From positions 28,670,001 to 28,734,000 of the forward strand of contig NC_088106.1 of the NCBI RefSeq assembly GCF_036370855.1: 64,000 nt of DNA, in the 5' to 3' direction. Each line of letters opens with the position of its first letter. The stretch's first letter is position 1. The notes beneath the pieces were generated by a model, which saw nothing but the letters and a program-made list of their open reading frames with translations, was not told the DNA's origin and searched no databases. The DNA comes from Dromaius novaehollandiae. Its lineage: Eukaryota > Chordata > Aves > Casuariiformes > Dromaiidae. Shown one piece after another: positions 25,541-39,090 of this stretch. A program made the position numbers and the translations under genes.

Positions 25541-28500
25541 ATGGCGACACGCTGGGATGCTCTCTACAGGCGGTACCGGCTGCACCAGTACCCGATGCTC
25601 ACGGAGCTGCAGCAGGAGGGTAAGGCCTTGCCGTGGCACCACCCAGAAGAAGGCTCTGGTGCCCGGGGCTCACGCTTGCCTCGAGGAGAGAACTTGCCCA
25701 CGCTGAGCTCCAGGCTGGGGGAAGGAGCTGGAGCTGCTTGGCTGGCAGTGTCCAGGCTGTGTGTGCAGGGGCTGAACATACAGAGGTGTGGGCATCTCTT
25801 GAGCCTGTTTCCAGAAGGTAAAGGTGTCCTGCAGCTCCTGCTGGGCTGCAGAGAGACTCCTTGGGAGCCCGATGATAGGCATGAAGCCTTTGAATTTTCA
25901 TCCACTGCAATTTCTGTCTCTGCTGGGATCCCAGTCACTGCCTCTGGGCTCTTCCCACTGCAACTTCTTGCACCTCCCAACTGGCAGCATAGCTCTGAAC
26001 TCCAAATACCTTCCCATTTTGGGTATCAGCCACAGGATCCCCTTGGCCAAAACACATCTCAGGTCTCTGTTTCAGCTCCAGACCGTGACTGGGCTCTCAA
26101 GAAAACTGGCAGTTGGAAGTCCAAGACCCAATGCTGCACCTCTGTCTGGAGGGCTGGGGAGGTGATTACCCCGCCACGTCAGTAGTCAGCGGTGTGAGCT
26201 CACTGATGCAGAGCATGACCTGCCTCTCGCTTGCTTTCCAGATGTTGTCGGTATCTGGAACGGTGTGGCTGAGTACATTCAACGACACCTACTCCTGAAC
26301 AGGGTAGGGCTTGCACCCTGTTCCTCCCCACCAGCCCTGATGGCTTCAGCAGGTCCTTGGCCACTGAGTGCGATGGATCGGGTTTTCCATCTGAAAAAGT
26401 ACTGTGATTTCTTTTTTCTTTTTGTTCTGTTTTTAGGGGGTGAAAATCAATGGACTCGGGACATTTTTCGTTGTTAGACAATATTTACCGACAAGGAACA
26501 ATGACCTTCTTCCTGTTCAGAGACCTGTATTTAATCTATCCACGACTGTTGCAGTGGTTCACCAGATCAGATACACTAACAGAGACATTCCTGGTAAGGA
26601 GTGATGAAAACCCTGGCTTCCCCCTGGGCCACCTCAGGGCTGGGTGCTAGGAGCTGCTCCTAGGTGATGGTTACAAGCACAGATTTCCTTCCTAACATCC
26701 GTGAACAATTTCGGCTCATCCAAACCAAGCAGCCCACCAAACAGCAGTGTCTAAGAAGGACCCTTTCAGAATAAGTTTTTAATAACACTCCTTAAAATTA
26801 AACTCCCTCTCTTTGAAAGGCTTTAATGAGTAGCTCTGTGCCACTCATGCCTGGTCGGTGTTGTGGTGACTGCTGGCTAATGGCAATTTAAAGCTGATCC
26901 ATATTTATGTCACATCGGGCCATCCGCAGGGAAACACCAGAGATCAGACTGGCTTTTATAGACTCAGTCTAGTTCAAAGTGGGCTGGCATCAGTTGGAGA
27001 CAGCCTCAAAACAGAGCTGGAGGCAATAGCTGGTACGAAACACCCCTGGTGATCAAGTTAGCGCTGGTTTCTAGTCGATGCTGCCAATCCTGCAGCTGTA
27101 GTGTGGCACTGATGATGCCAGCAGTGCAGCAACAAATTGCCTGTGAGCCTGGAGCTGCCCCAATTTCCCGTTAGTCCGCTCTGTGGTGGGTTAAGTGACT
27201 CCTGCTCTCTTGGGGTGCCCCAGGGGACGTGATGATTCTGCCGGTGTACCACCACAAGATGCGCTTGGAGCCCTTCTTTCGCAAGAGGACCGTGGAGCGG
27301 TGCATGGAGGAGACCCTGATCTGTCTGTCTCGCCTTCTTGAATGCGCATGCGACGTGGACTTTGTTTTCAGAGACGTTGGTGTTCTTGTTATCCGAGAAA
27401 ACAGAGTGCGGATGAGATTTTACAAAGAGTTCCTTGAAACTCTAGATCAGACTGGGACCCTGGCAGAAGCTCTTCTCCGTGTAAGTTTTTTGGTTTCCTA
27501 CTACTTCTCTGCATTTGAAATCCTTAGAAATGCTCTCACAGCGTTTGTGAACTGGTCTCCCTTGGCCGGGTGTGACCTGTGCAGACCTGTGGGCTACAAC
27601 ACTGTCTGTATAGAGCTCTTCCCACTGCTCAGTGTGTCAGTGACGCTCGGAAGAGCCACCCTGGGTCAAACCTGGCTAATCCACCGCCTTCCCCTGCACT
27701 GGCCTCGGAGGGTTTCTCCATTAGCTCTCCTGGCTGACCATCTTGCTTCTTGCCTTTGCAAAAAGCCTGGCAGCTTATTACCCACTATCAACTCCTTGCT
27801 GTGCAGCACCTCCTCGTTAGAACGAGGCTTTGGTGCTGATGAAAAAGTCCTGAGTTAAAGGGTTGCAGAGGGGCCACTCCATCCCTGAGCAGCGGAAAGG
27901 CTGCCTGCTGCTGTGAGCAGAAAGATTACGTCCTTGGCACCATCTCACATGTCGCTGTCACCGTTGCAGGATCCAGTGACAAAGGATTCGGTCATAATGG
28001 ACAGGAAAGCCATTGTTCCTCAGAGCGATGACAGCGATGCAGGTATCTTCATGTTTCCAAGGTGAGTATGTTTGCTTTTGTCACCTGAGGCTGACCCATT
28101 GAACAGACTCTTAGTCCCTGTGTGGTGGCGATGGGGATGTTCCCTGTGTGCTGAGGTTGGAGGATGTGTGGATGGAGTATGGAGAGCATCTCTCAGAAGG
28201 TGGATCAAAGACCAGATCCATACAAGTCATCCATTTGTGACATTTCCCTATCTTCTGTGAGACCTGAGTAAATGATGGGGGCGACTTCTCAAAGCGGAAG
28301 CCTCTGTCCATGAGGCTCTGCAGAGCTCTGTCAAAACGATCTTGGAAAAGTAGAGGAAAAAAGACAAGAGTCTGTTCCCTGTGTGCACTCGTACTAAAAG
28401 ACGACAGATGATCCCCAAAGAGGATTTGTGTTAGGGTAAATTTTCTCCCCAAAAGGCTGGCAATGCGCTGGAACAGACTGACGGAGACTCCTCGGCCCTG

Positions 28501-31500
28501 AGGATGCTGCCTGTGCTGTGGCCTTTAGAGAAGCTCCAGCACACCTCTGTGCCCTGATGATTAGCGCAAGCTGCAAAGGGAACGTGGCGCCCTTTATTCC
28601 AAGTGGTGCTTCTTCTCGTTTCCAGGCTGGAGATAAAGAGAGTGCGTAGACCACCATTCTGGAAAACTCCCAGAAAAAGAATTGTAAAGCCCAGCCAGGG
28701 AAAGAAGGTGGGGAAAGAAACGGTTGATGAGAAGATTGCCGGAAAAGGTAAAGTAAGAGCTGGCTCCTGACAGAGAGCGGTAGATTTTCCTTTCATCTGT
28801 TCTGCTGGGGGATGAGAGCTGAGGTTGCAATGCAATGCGCGGTACAGCCAAACGTGCCTCTTGTGACTCTCTTTACCCTTGATGGCCAATTTGCAGTGAC
28901 TCCTTAGGCAACAAGATCTCGGGACAGCCCAGCACTCCACAGGCAGTTGATTCCTCTGAGTTACTCCTACCCACTGAGCTCCAGTGTCACAAGCAGAGAA
29001 AATCCCTCTGCAAACTGAATAGCACATCCATCCTACCTTGAGCTGTAAGAAATGGAGGGGTTGGCCATAGTTCATGGAACCAATTTCTTTTAATCTGATG
29101 AGAAGAATCATCTGAATCTAAGCTGCATCAAAGCTTAATTTCATTTTGGAAGTCAGAATTCCAGTTCTTCTCTCTTAATGACTCATCAGCTTCACCAAAA
29201 GCATGTCTGTGAGTGCAGTGTGCCAAAGGAGCACGTCTGTAGACGTGCCGTCAGGACAAAGATCCAAGAAACTGCTCTCTTCCTGTGAAATTATAACTCC
29301 AAATTCCAGATTCTCTTGGGTCACCAACGTCTCCTAACCAGCTCCCCATTGCAGAATAAGGGTGAGGAAAGCAGTCAATAAACAATACTGCAGAGAATAA
29401 GTTTGCACTGCAGAAATGAAGGGCTGGATGAGAGCCAGTGTCAGAAAGGGTCCGGGGCCCCCTAGGAGACAAGACCACTAGGGAAGCAGAGCTGCTGTCT
29501 CGGGCATTTTCAGAAGAGGCCTGAGCAGGTCTGCATGTCCTTGTTTGAATCACCACAAATGCGCTGCTCTGCTGAGGCTGCCTGGTTCCTGCTTGCAGCG
29601 AGCCTCTTTGGAAAGCACCTCCTTGGCCAGGAGAGGATTTCTTCAATCAAGCTAACAGAGCAAAAAAGGGAGGAGAGAAAAGAGCCTTCTGTCAGGTGGG
29701 TCTCTTGGCGAAACAGTGGAGGGGGACGCTGTGCTCTTGTGCTCGTGGGTGAGTCCTTGTGGACTTTGGGCTCCCTGGATGTATTATTGTGGAGAGGTGT
29801 CCACATGGCTCCCAGGGAGGTGCATGTTCTTACTGCATGGCGAGTGGGTACCTGGTTTGTGGGACTCTTGTGTTGTCTCTTTATTTGATGGGAAAGGTGC
29901 TTACTTCCATCAAGCTGTTGCAGTTTCATGAGCAGGAGCAGGGGTCCAAGGGCTCTCCTAACTGCTGCTTGACAACTTTGGCGTCTGAGCACTGGTCCAT
30001 GCGCTGGACTGCTCCTGTGGGGAAGGAGAGCTGACTCCAAGAGGATCAAACACACCTGAGGTCTCCCCAAGGATGCTGCTCCACAGGGCAACTGTCCTGT
30101 CCAAGGAGGCAGAGCAGGGTCTGTTTTCACTGTTTGTTTAGGGTTCATTTCGTTCACAAGAAGCCTCCTCTTTTATACCAGAGCTGCTTTTGTGGCAGGC
30201 TCAAGAGACACGCTGAAGATGGAGGAATGGCAGGACTCAGTCACTTTCTCCTTTGACAGTCTCCCCCTGTAATAGTCCATTTTCTATCCCTGATCACACA
30301 GCTTTTTGCTCACCTCACAGTCTTCAATGCAGTGGCCAGGAGGGGGTGACAGGATGTCCCACAGCCTGTCATTTAAGCAACAATATGACTCTCCTTGGTC
30401 CATAAGAAGAGGGCTCTGATCTGGGCATCCTGGCTTGCCCTTGGGGAACATCGTGCCACACCTGAATGTCACAGCTCAGGACCTTTGGTTCCCTTTTTAT
30501 TTGAGCGCAGCAGTCAGACTGCCCATGGCTCTCCAGCAGAGCTGCCTCTGCTGCACAAGCAGGCACACGGCTGGTGAGGACACGATGCAGAACTAACCCA
30601 TCGTGTGCTCAGACTCATCCAGGTGTGTCTTTTTAGCCAGCCGCCAGCAATGCCAGAGAGGTCCCAGAAGGACGAGAAAGCTGAGAGCAAACACACTCCT
30701 GAAGAACAACCTCGAACTGTTAATGAAGGTCACAACAGAGCACAAAAGGTAGGGGTTGCACGACAGGGATTGGTGCAATTACTGTGTTGCAGTTAATTGC
30801 AGAAAAGCAGTCATGGACATTGAGTCTTAAAAGACCCTTTAGTGTGTTTTCATGTGAACATTAAATTCCTCCTTTTGAATGTTACTTGAAAAGATGAACT
30901 GTCTCTTTTTTTGCAGTGTATGATGTATTTCTGTGGCCTCATGAAACAGATGTATTGGGCACTGGTTTTCACAGAAACGTTACCTGTTAGGCTTCTGTGG
31001 GATTGAAAACAGAGTTTCTTTTCAGGTCATTGATTATTTAGGTGATTGCTCAGAAGAGGGTGACCATTCTGCTGGGCTTGTAACAGCCTAGGAGCTAAAC
31101 ATCGCTGCCAGAAGGGCTCAAGGCAAGAGGCAGGAGAGAGGGTGAGAGAGAGACCAAGCCCAGCAGAGGAAGCTGATCTTGCATACCCGTGTGTGTCTGT
31201 GGCCCTCCAGGAGGTACGGTACCTGCCTACCCCGTGGGACCGAAAAAACCGCTGGGCAACCTGGGACGAAGACAGGCGCCAGAGAGAAAGAGCAGACCTG
31301 GCAGCCATGCTAGCTAGGAGAGAGAAGGAAGAGCAGCGGATGGCCAAGGTACTGGCAGCATTTTAAAGCACGTGGAAAAATAGCCTTTTTCTCAGCTGGG
31401 GACCATGGTTTGAAGGTATCTCAAGTCCCCAAGCCGCAGCAGCACTGCTGCTGCGAGGCAGCGGGGTGCTGGCAGCTGCCTGCCACGTGTGCCGCAGGAC

Positions 31501-32749
31501 GAACTCAGTCTGCTGGGGGGACGACGTGGGGGATCACCCCTGCCTTGAGCCGAGGCAGCTTCCGCCTGTGGTGCCCCCGCTGGAAGCTGGACACGAGCTT
31601 TCCCAGCCGAATGGCTTGAGCTTGTCCTATCCAGACTGCCTGCAGGGACACAGCTCCGGCTGGTCTTTCTCTTTACTAGCTATATGTTAGCATGACCAGG
31701 AGGACTATTTGTAATCATAAGCCCTGGAGGGTTTTGTCAATCGAATTTTTAACTAAAGCGCTAGGACCCAAGCACACTGACTTAAAAAAATATTGCCTCC
31801 AGTGGACAGGAGACTAAGCCTTTAATGTTTCTGTGGGTTGGAAAAAAAGAATTTAGGGCTGACTGTCCTGAGAATGGCTTCACAGTCACTAGATGCCTGT
31901 TAGGCTGTTCACTGATATCTCCACTGCTCACACTTCAGTCTCAGATGCAATCTGTTTTTTTTTCTTGCATAACAGTTGAAACCTCTTTTAGAAAAAGTGG
32001 TTCCAGAGGAAGAATATGGCTATACTCCAGGGGTGGCTGATCTCAAAAGATGGAGGAAGCTTTTACAGAGCACAGAACATTTGGTAAGAAACCTTTTCTG
32101 AGATGAAAAATGAATTCCCAGCCTGGTCACTTCCTTGTCAAAGCTGGAGACGTGATGTCCAGAAGTATACAGGGCAGGCAAGGAAACATCTGAAACTGGA
32201 TCTCCTCATGATCAAATTATATTTCGAGGGTGTCAGCTGTTGGAGAAGCAAGTGGGAGTCACGAACACTAATGCTCATGTTGCAACTGGAGGCCAAAGGG
32301 ATCGTTAGGATCGGTTGGTCTGGCTTGCCAGACCCCACTGGAGAATTCCTTTTAGCTCCCACACAAGGCAGTTGCCTGCCCTGGCGCAGGACGGCTGCCT
32401 GGGAAGTGCAGTGCAACCCTGGCCAGACCCCCCCACCCCACCGCCAGGGACTGTGGTGAGGTGACGCTTTCGGTTGTCCAGCTGCTACTGCAGCGTCTCT
32501 TGCCAGTCGCCCACGGGGTCTGCGGCGGGGAAGGCGGCACTGCCGAGCTGCGGTGCTGAGCGTAACAGTCTCTCTGCCCTGCAGAAACCCCACTCTCTTG
32601 GGGAGAGCACGCCCACCCCCATCAAGAGAAAGGCATATGACGAAGGGCTGAAGGAGAAGATTAAGCAGAAGGGGGAAAAGGATGAGAATCCTAAATCCAC
32701 AGAGAAGCAGAAAGAACCAAACCTGCTGAAGTTACTGCCAGAGGAGTAA
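25541..32749 (+). CDS. CCDC81-like protein with two HU-type domains
   Basis: Related to CCDC81, a centrosome-associated protein with two eukaryotic HU-like domains at its N-terminus; a cytoskeletal or ciliary role is inferred from the family. Ten exons in phase: 25541-25619, 26242-26303, 26437-26593, 27224-27480, 27970-28061, 28626-28747, 30648-30748, 31211-31348, 31976-32083, 32585-32749, giving about 426 aa. Domain 1 spans about residues 1-90 (IWNGVAEYIQRHLLLNRGVK, NGLGTFFVVRQ, VQRPVFNLS). Domain 2 spans about 95-180 (HHKMRLEPFF, FRDVGVLVIRENRVRMRFY). The tail is highly charged (EDRRQRERADLAAMLARREK; KLLQSTEHL) and ends LLKLLPEE. It is much shorter than human CCDC81 (about 650 aa). The ortholog cannot be told from a lineage-specific paralog here, so I give no symbol. 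The exon at 30648 is the least certain; only one of three nearby acceptors keeps the frame. Confidence 0.84.
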
Positions 32750-35408
32750 GTGCCAGCTCTAGCCAGGGCCTGGGATACTTGTGTGGCAGCAACCCCCTTG
32801 CCCAGTCAGGGATCCCAACCCCAGAGCTGTGAGTGCTTAATTTCTCCTGGCAGGAGGATGACCTGGGTTAGACCCATACTCCCACTGCCTCCCAGCAGCC
32901 CCGAGCTAATCCCTAAGACTCATCCTGGCGAAGGCTGAGGGTACAAATGGAGCTGTGGTTGGGGAGGGAGAGGCTGGCAGGTCACAGCCACAGTGCCAGA
33001 GGGCCCTTCTCACTGCCGTTGCAGCTGCATCTCCCCACCAGCTCAACGGGCTCTGCGAGAGGCAGCGCTGTGTATGGCGGAGGGGGAAGCGCAGGGGCCG
33101 GGGGGAGAGAAGAGGACGGCAGGATGAGGAGGACTCAGCCCCAGGGAGACCAGCTGTGTGGGTGCCCCTGGGGGCCACAAAGGACGTGGGTCACGTTGCA
33201 CATCACATCAGAGATCCCTGAAGCCTTGTCAGAAGCACACCCAAAGCTGCTTGGCCTGACAGAGGCCTGCATTATTCCTCTGCCCCTCTGCCTGTCTGTA
33301 AAACTGAACAGCTTTCTTTCAACTCTGTAGCATTTTGGAGATGGTCCAGCTACAAGACTGGGTGGTGAAAGGTCTCAGGACGGCGAGCCGTGCAAATGAG
33401 ATATGAACAACCCTGGAGCGTCCGATGCCCTGTCAGACTCTACATACGCCTCCAGATCCTGGCACAGTCTGGATAAACTTCCACCCTTTTTTTTTTCCTT
33501 TGCAAGGACATTAATTCTTTGACTCTCTAACTGCAGTCACGTGCCTCCAAGTCTGTTGATCATCATCCAATGACAATTAATCTTTGCAATGGAGTTCCTT
33601 AGGATTTCTGTGATAATTTTCTTGAATTCAATCACATTATCCAATGGTGTGAGTCTTTCCTTGAGGGAGTGTAAATTCAGCAGCGAGTGAGCTCACTGCT
33701 GAGTCAGGGGCAGGGAAAAGACAGCCAGCAGATGGGCTTATGCTTCTGTCCCTGCTCCTAGGGCAGCCCTCTCCCAAGATACACGGCACACGTCGTCTGT
33801 GTGCCCGCCTTGCCATAGCTATGTCTGTCTACCCACCCACATGTCAGCCTGCTTACCCCTCTGCCCTATCACCCGCTCCTCCGCCCCTTCTCTCCCTGCC
33901 TACCTCCCCATGCACCTGCCTATCCATCCACTTCCCTAGGTACCCACTCGCCTATCTACCTGCTTAATTCTCTACCTGCCTACATACCTGTCTCCCTCAA
34001 AGTGCCCAACTGCCTGTCTCCCCCTACAGACACACAGCTCTCTGGATAAGCTTTATTTATCTGTATAGCTAGAACTTCCTCTCCCCATAGATCTATGTCT
34101 TTATCATGGCATATATGAGCTCCCTGGTACCCTACATCCAACCCGGTCCGGCTGTAGGTACTGTACTTAGATCAGATGGCTGAAACAACATCTTTGATGT
34201 TGTACAGCCCCACCTCTGGCTGTCCTTTCCCAGGTAGGGACAGACACTCTTTATCCCCAGAGAAAGTTGGAGGAGCTGCTGCTTTCCCCGTTCCCTCCTT
34301 GAAAAACAACCTACCAGCAATGGAGCCTGCCTTCCTCCTCTCTCTGCCTTCTGGAAATAGGGTTGGGTCTGTAACGCGGCTGTGGGGTAAAGCAGGGCTC
34401 TTCTTTGCCAGTGCCCTGGTAGATCCCCCAGGGCCCTTCTGCAGGTACATGCTGCTAGAGCCAACAGCCTGTGCCCTCTGCGTGCACAGCCCTCCTGGGC
34501 CTGGGCTTAGCATTTCCTGGGCTGATGTAAACGGGGTACTTTCCCCTTTGTTTCTCATGAGGTGCCTAGAGGGCTCAAGCTGGAGGGGTCTCTATTTCAT
34601 TTTTATTGGATGAAAAGCAGTAAAGAGAAATATTCTGGAACTTTTTTCCACTTTGCAACTGCCATCGTGGGCAAATCAAGGTTGCAGATGAGTATTTTGG
34701 AGCACTACAGAGTCTTCAGCAAAAGGAAAACATTCCTGATAATGGAGAGTGGAGACAATCATATTTCTTTTTAGCTGTCTCCTTCCTCTAATTATGATGA
34801 CAGGTCTAATGTGGAGGAGAGAAATTAGCCTCATGCTTATTCCTGTCCAGAGGTTTGTTACAGCAAATTATTTTAAGCATCTGGTAGATGGTGTTTTTAA
34901 GAGTTTTATAGGAAACTACTATTTTTTGCATTGGAAAGAATCTTTAGGGAAAGTCCTCTCAAGCCTGTTTTGACAATCCTGTTAGCCCTTTTCAAATTCT
35001 GGGCTCCTTTAAACCTGTCTGTGATCCTACTCTGAATTTAAAACAAAACATCTCCATCAAGACCAAGTGGGGACTTTTCCAACCACTCTAGGGAAAGTGG
35101 CTGAAGCCAGTGTCCTTGCCATCTATTATTAGAAGGGATCTTTGCTTCTGTTTTGCACGAGCTCCTCCTACCTAGTGCTCCACACAGCACGACGCAGCCT
35201 GCGCGGGATTGCTGGCAGAGCAGTCCTCATGCGGTCCGCACAGGTGACGGCGGGCTGCCTGCTAGATCTTCCAGTTCTCAGGGACCTTTCTCTCACAGCT
35301 GTGGTCAACTGTCCTTCAGCCAGAGTTCCAGTTTTTGGAGCTTTTTCCCCTGCAGGCGATCTAGATTCAGATAGAAATTTAACCAAAGAGCACAGAAAGC
35401 TTTACTGA
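32750..35408. other. Intergenic DNA between the CCDC81-like gene and SLC35G2
   Basis: The two genes converge here. I see no AATAAA for the + strand gene within the first 1.8 kb. Apart from the simple repeat at 33830-34030, no gene or known element is recognised. Confidence 0.45.
33830..34030. repeat. Degenerate CTGC/CTAC-type tandem repeat
   Basis: Pyrimidine-rich sequence with decayed tetranucleotide units such as CTGC, CTAC and CTAT, repeated irregularly over about 200 bp. Confidence 0.6.
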
Positions 35409-35414
35409 TTTATT
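35409..35414 (-). terminator. Poly(A) signal of SLC35G2
   Basis: TTTATT on the + strand reads AATAAA on the minus strand, about 520 bp downstream of the SLC35G2 stop codon. The DNA between (35415-35933) is the probable 3' UTR. Confidence 0.6.
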
Positions 35415-35933
35415 CTTTTCTTTGCATACACACAGGAAATGCAAGTTAAAACCACAGAAATATTAGCATTACTTCATTTAAAATACTACAGTCAACACAG
35501 AGGAAGTGTTACATGGGATTTAAATACTCTGGTTCACTGTTTTAATGCTTTCACTGTTCATTTTCCTACTATCACAGTACATGAGAATGAGAGTCACTAG
35601 TGAACCCCCCTGTCTCTGTGTTGTCTTATCCAGGGAAGGTGAGCAGGCAACTGCCTACGACCTGGCCTGCACTTTTGTAGGCCAGCCTACGCTTCTGCTC
35701 ACATACCCTACATGCTGGAGACATATATACTTTTCTCATATGTCAAAAAACGTCAGGGATTTTACACACTAGAACAAATTCACCTGTCATGCAACTCTGG
35801 AAATACCAACATTGCTACATCAGCTGTGAATTTAAACAGTAGAGACAGAACCCGACGACTACTCTAGAACAGACAGAGTTGAAATATTACTGTCACAGGG
35901 CCACACACCAGGATCGGACAGCAAAAGTGGAAT

Positions 35934-37169
35934 TCATTTAATGGAAGAATCCAGAATCTCTTGGTAATCTTGTCTTCCTAAATTCTTCCAGGTCAATTTA
36001 TGACACGCAAGGAAAAAAACACTAACCAAAATAACTGCTCCACCGAGAAGATCATAAGCACTTGGAAAGATTCGCAGCACAATGAGCTGCAGGACCATGG
36101 CGATGACTATCTCCAAGTGCTGTACAGTGCTGACCAGAGCGGGGTGGAACTTGCTGAGGGCGTAGTAGACCCCCAGGAAGGCAGCTGTGGAGCACAGGCA
36201 GATGGCAAGGAGATAGCTCCAGGTTTCTCCATCCAGTGGGACGATTGGCTCTTGAAGGAAAAACATGGTGGACGCTCCCCACGCTGTTCCCGTCCAACTA
36301 AAGGTGAACAGTGCCGTCCACATGCTGATATTATCTTTGATCGACCTGTAGACTATCATGGAGAGCGCAGTGGTCAAACCTGCCATCACGGTCATGGTAT
36401 AGCCAAAAGCTTCCTTCCAGGTGCTCAGCAAAGAGTTTTCCTCACTCACAATGTTGGGGATCATGACCAGACAAACACCAAACACGCTGCCAACTACAGT
36501 AACTATGTCTATGTAGGCCATTCCTTCATCTAGTAGTAAAAAAGCCAAAATGGCACTGAACACCGTAGTGGTAGCCCTCCACATGATGGTCCCATTACTG
36601 GGGGGAACTATAGAGAAGGCAGTATAAGCGCAGGTGATGGAGATAACGTTGCAGACGCCATAGAAGAAGAGCCGCAGTCTGTACCCTTTGGGGCCGAAGG
36701 GAGGCTCATGGTAATAACACACGACTGTAACAGACAGCACCTGTAAGACTGAACGGATGAAAATTAACTCTAGGGATGGCACTTTGGAACGATCGGAAAT
36801 TAATCTTGTTATTAGAGCCACACATCCGTGAGCCACAGCAGATCCAAAAAGGACTACCCAAGTTTTTCTCGACTGCAGGATACTTCCTTCAGGAAAATTT
36901 TGGAACTGCCCAGTGTCATTGCATTTTGGCAGTTGTGCTGACTGAAGCTGGGTGTCTATTGTACCAAAAAAGGTCCTTTCTCTCTTTTTCCCATCATTCA
37001 GTAATCTTTTCTTAGGATTCTCCTCCATAAATACTCCAGTATCTTCATTACCATCCTCATCTCCCTCTTCTCCTGGTTGGGGATAATGAGAAGTATATTT
37101 CACTGTTACTGTGTTGGGATGGATTTTCACTCGTTTTTTGACTGGGTATTTTTGAGAAGACATATCCAT
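35934..37169 (-). CDS. SLC35G2: Solute carrier family 35 member G2 (SLC35G2, TMEM22)
   Basis: Multi-pass membrane protein of the drug/metabolite transporter superfamily with two EamA repeats; its substrate is not established. The 411-aa frame is intact (human 412) and collinear with the mammalian protein, from [20 protein letters not shown] to [13 protein letters not shown] cytosolic N-terminal segment of about 100 residues is followed by about ten hydrophobic helices, starting at [14 protein letters not shown] and including [20 protein letters not shown] and [20 protein letters not shown]. The coding region lies in one exon, as in mammals. A splice acceptor (TTTCTTAAG, exon start 37191) lies 22 bp upstream of the ATG, so the first exon is non-coding and probably in the CpG island at 43 kb. 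Confidence 0.97.
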   Translation of the reverse strand: MDMSSQKYPVKKRVKIHPNTVTVKYTSHYPQPGEEGDEDGNEDTGVFMEENPKKRLLNDGKKRERTFFGTIDTQLQSAQLPKCNDTGQFQNFPEGSILQSRKTWVVLFGSAVAHGCVALITRLISDRSKVPSLELIFIRSVLQVLSVTVVCYYHEPPFGPKGYRLRLFFYGVCNVISITCAYTAFSIVPPSNGTIMWRATTTVFSAILAFLLLDEGMAYIDIVTVVGSVFGVCLVMIPNIVSEENSLLSTWKEAFGYTMTVMAGLTTALSMIVYRSIKDNISMWTALFTFSWTGTAWGASTMFFLQEPIVPLDGETWSYLLAICLCSTAAFLGVYYALSKFHPALVSTVQHLEIVIAMVLQLIVLRIFPSAYDLLGGAVILVSVFFLACHKLTWKNLGRQDYQEILDSSIK

Positions 37170-38914
37170 TTCCTCAGAGAAACTTCCTGATCTTAAGAAA
37201 ACAGAACAAAAGGATGCACTGTTATTTTTATTTAATCAACAGTGAGAGATTCATTAGTATTTAAATGCTGTGAGTGTTTACAAGCTATTTTCATGAGCCA
37301 GGCTACTAGATTTTTTCTTGGTTTCTTGGTTTTTCTTGGTTTGATTTTAAATTTCCGGTGAGTTATTGCTAGACACCTTTGAAAGGCCATTTGGATCTGC
37401 TTAAAAAGCCAGCTAGGTAGCTTAACGTTAGTCCTTAATTTTTGAAAATGACATACGTTCTTACTATGTATAGTATAGAATATACAATATATTCTATTAT
37501 ATTCATATTCTACTGAGAAAGTTCTCTTGCTGAAGCTTTTGGACAGTAAATACTCTGTAATTATTAATTATGTTTATTTTTACTTGTTTGCTTACGTTAC
37601 AAGATTACAGAAGAAATTTGGCAGGCAGAGATGATAACCTTGTTTGTAAATTAACAGGCAGCAACATAGGGAAATATAGCGTATGCCTGCCTAATCAGCA
37701 CAGTTAGTATAGCAATAAAGAACAAATTTTTGAACAATATTTTGATGGTGTTAAAAATTCCCTCTTCTTTTTGCATATTTTTATTTCCAGTGATTGACAT
37801 TGCACCAGATTTATTTCTCAAACCAAATTCAATTTTTTTAAAAAAGAAGAAAATTTAGAAGGGCTTGTCCAAACTACTAACCAGACCTCCTAATGGCAGG
37901 CAATGCGGGCACGGGAAGGGTGGATTTAAAAACACAGCAACGAAAGCTCCCCCCTTCTGCCTCCGACTGAAGGCCCATTTCACCCTGCATGCACAGCGTG
38001 AGCTCTCCCTCGGCGCCTGTGATCCGTGCACACCACCGAGACGCGCACAGCAGCACGCGGGGAGCTGCGTGTGTCAGGACGGCAGCATCCGCCTCCCAAG
38101 GCCAGCAAGAAATCTCCGCCTAGGACACAGCAGCGCTCAAGGTGCTGGCCTTCACCAGCACAAATGCTCCTTAGCGTCTGCTGTGTCGGCCACGTGAAGG
38201 CCTGTGTGGTGACCACCGTGCCCCCAGGGAGCCCTCAGGTGTCCTTACTTCCCTCCAGCCCCGCACCGAGTGCCGTCATTGTCGCAAGGCCCAATATCGC
38301 AGCACCGGCTCAGTTTAACACAAGGCGTAGCAGCAGCAGCAGGATCACTTTGCTCTCTGCACTGCCCTCCACCATCTGCGCAAAGAGCCCTTCCAAAGGA
38401 AGTCGCGGCAGGGGAGAGGCAACCTTTCCTGTCCTCTACCGGTATCACTGTGCCCCAGCAAAAAAGTACATTCAGACTTTATGTGCTATTGAAGACTTAA
38501 TCACAAGCTAGAGTGGGAAAACACCCCTCTCTGTCATCTACATCTTTGTCCAGATGTCTAAACAGAAAGACTAAGCAGATATCAAATAGAAAAGCTTAAA
38601 ATGATCTCAGCAAAGAAAGTCATACGCAAAGTCGGCATGAAACATTCCACTTGTTGTTCACAAAGTTGAACATTTGAGATGTATTAGCAAGCCTGCGAAG
38701 CCACACGCCTTGGGAACAGGCAACTTCAGGTGCCTCATTAGGAAAACAAAACCCAATAGCTTTAGATGGAGAGAAGGTAACCAGCGTAATCTTGCCAAGA
38801 CCACTCCTTAGCTCAGAATTATTGACCGAACCAGCCTAGTCTGAAGAATGAACCTGGGTTTTGTAAGTATGATTTTCCTGTGATTTAACCGCAAGAAAAT
38901 GTGTCATCTCATGC

Positions 38915-39040
38915 CCGCTGTCTGTAGGGAATGGGTGTGGAGGGCACCGCGCCATCTCTGCGGTCGCTGTGGGGGACAGCGTGGAGGGCACTGCTCCCTG
39001 TCTGTGGTGTCTGTAGGGGACAGGGGCGGACAGCACCTAA
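38915..39040. repeat. Decayed ~48-bp minisatellite
   Basis: About two and a half to three copies of a 48-bp unit with landmarks such as TCTGTAGGGAATGGG / TCTGTAGGGGACAGGGG and GTGGAGGGCAC. Confidence 0.65.
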
Positions 39041-39065
39041 GTGCTTGTCCGTATCGAGTATCAAA

Positions 39066-39090
39066 GCACCAGACCAGACCAGACCAGACA
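39066..39090. repeat. ACCAG pentamer run
   Basis: Four to five tandem ACCAG units followed by a CAGAC step. Confidence 0.8.
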
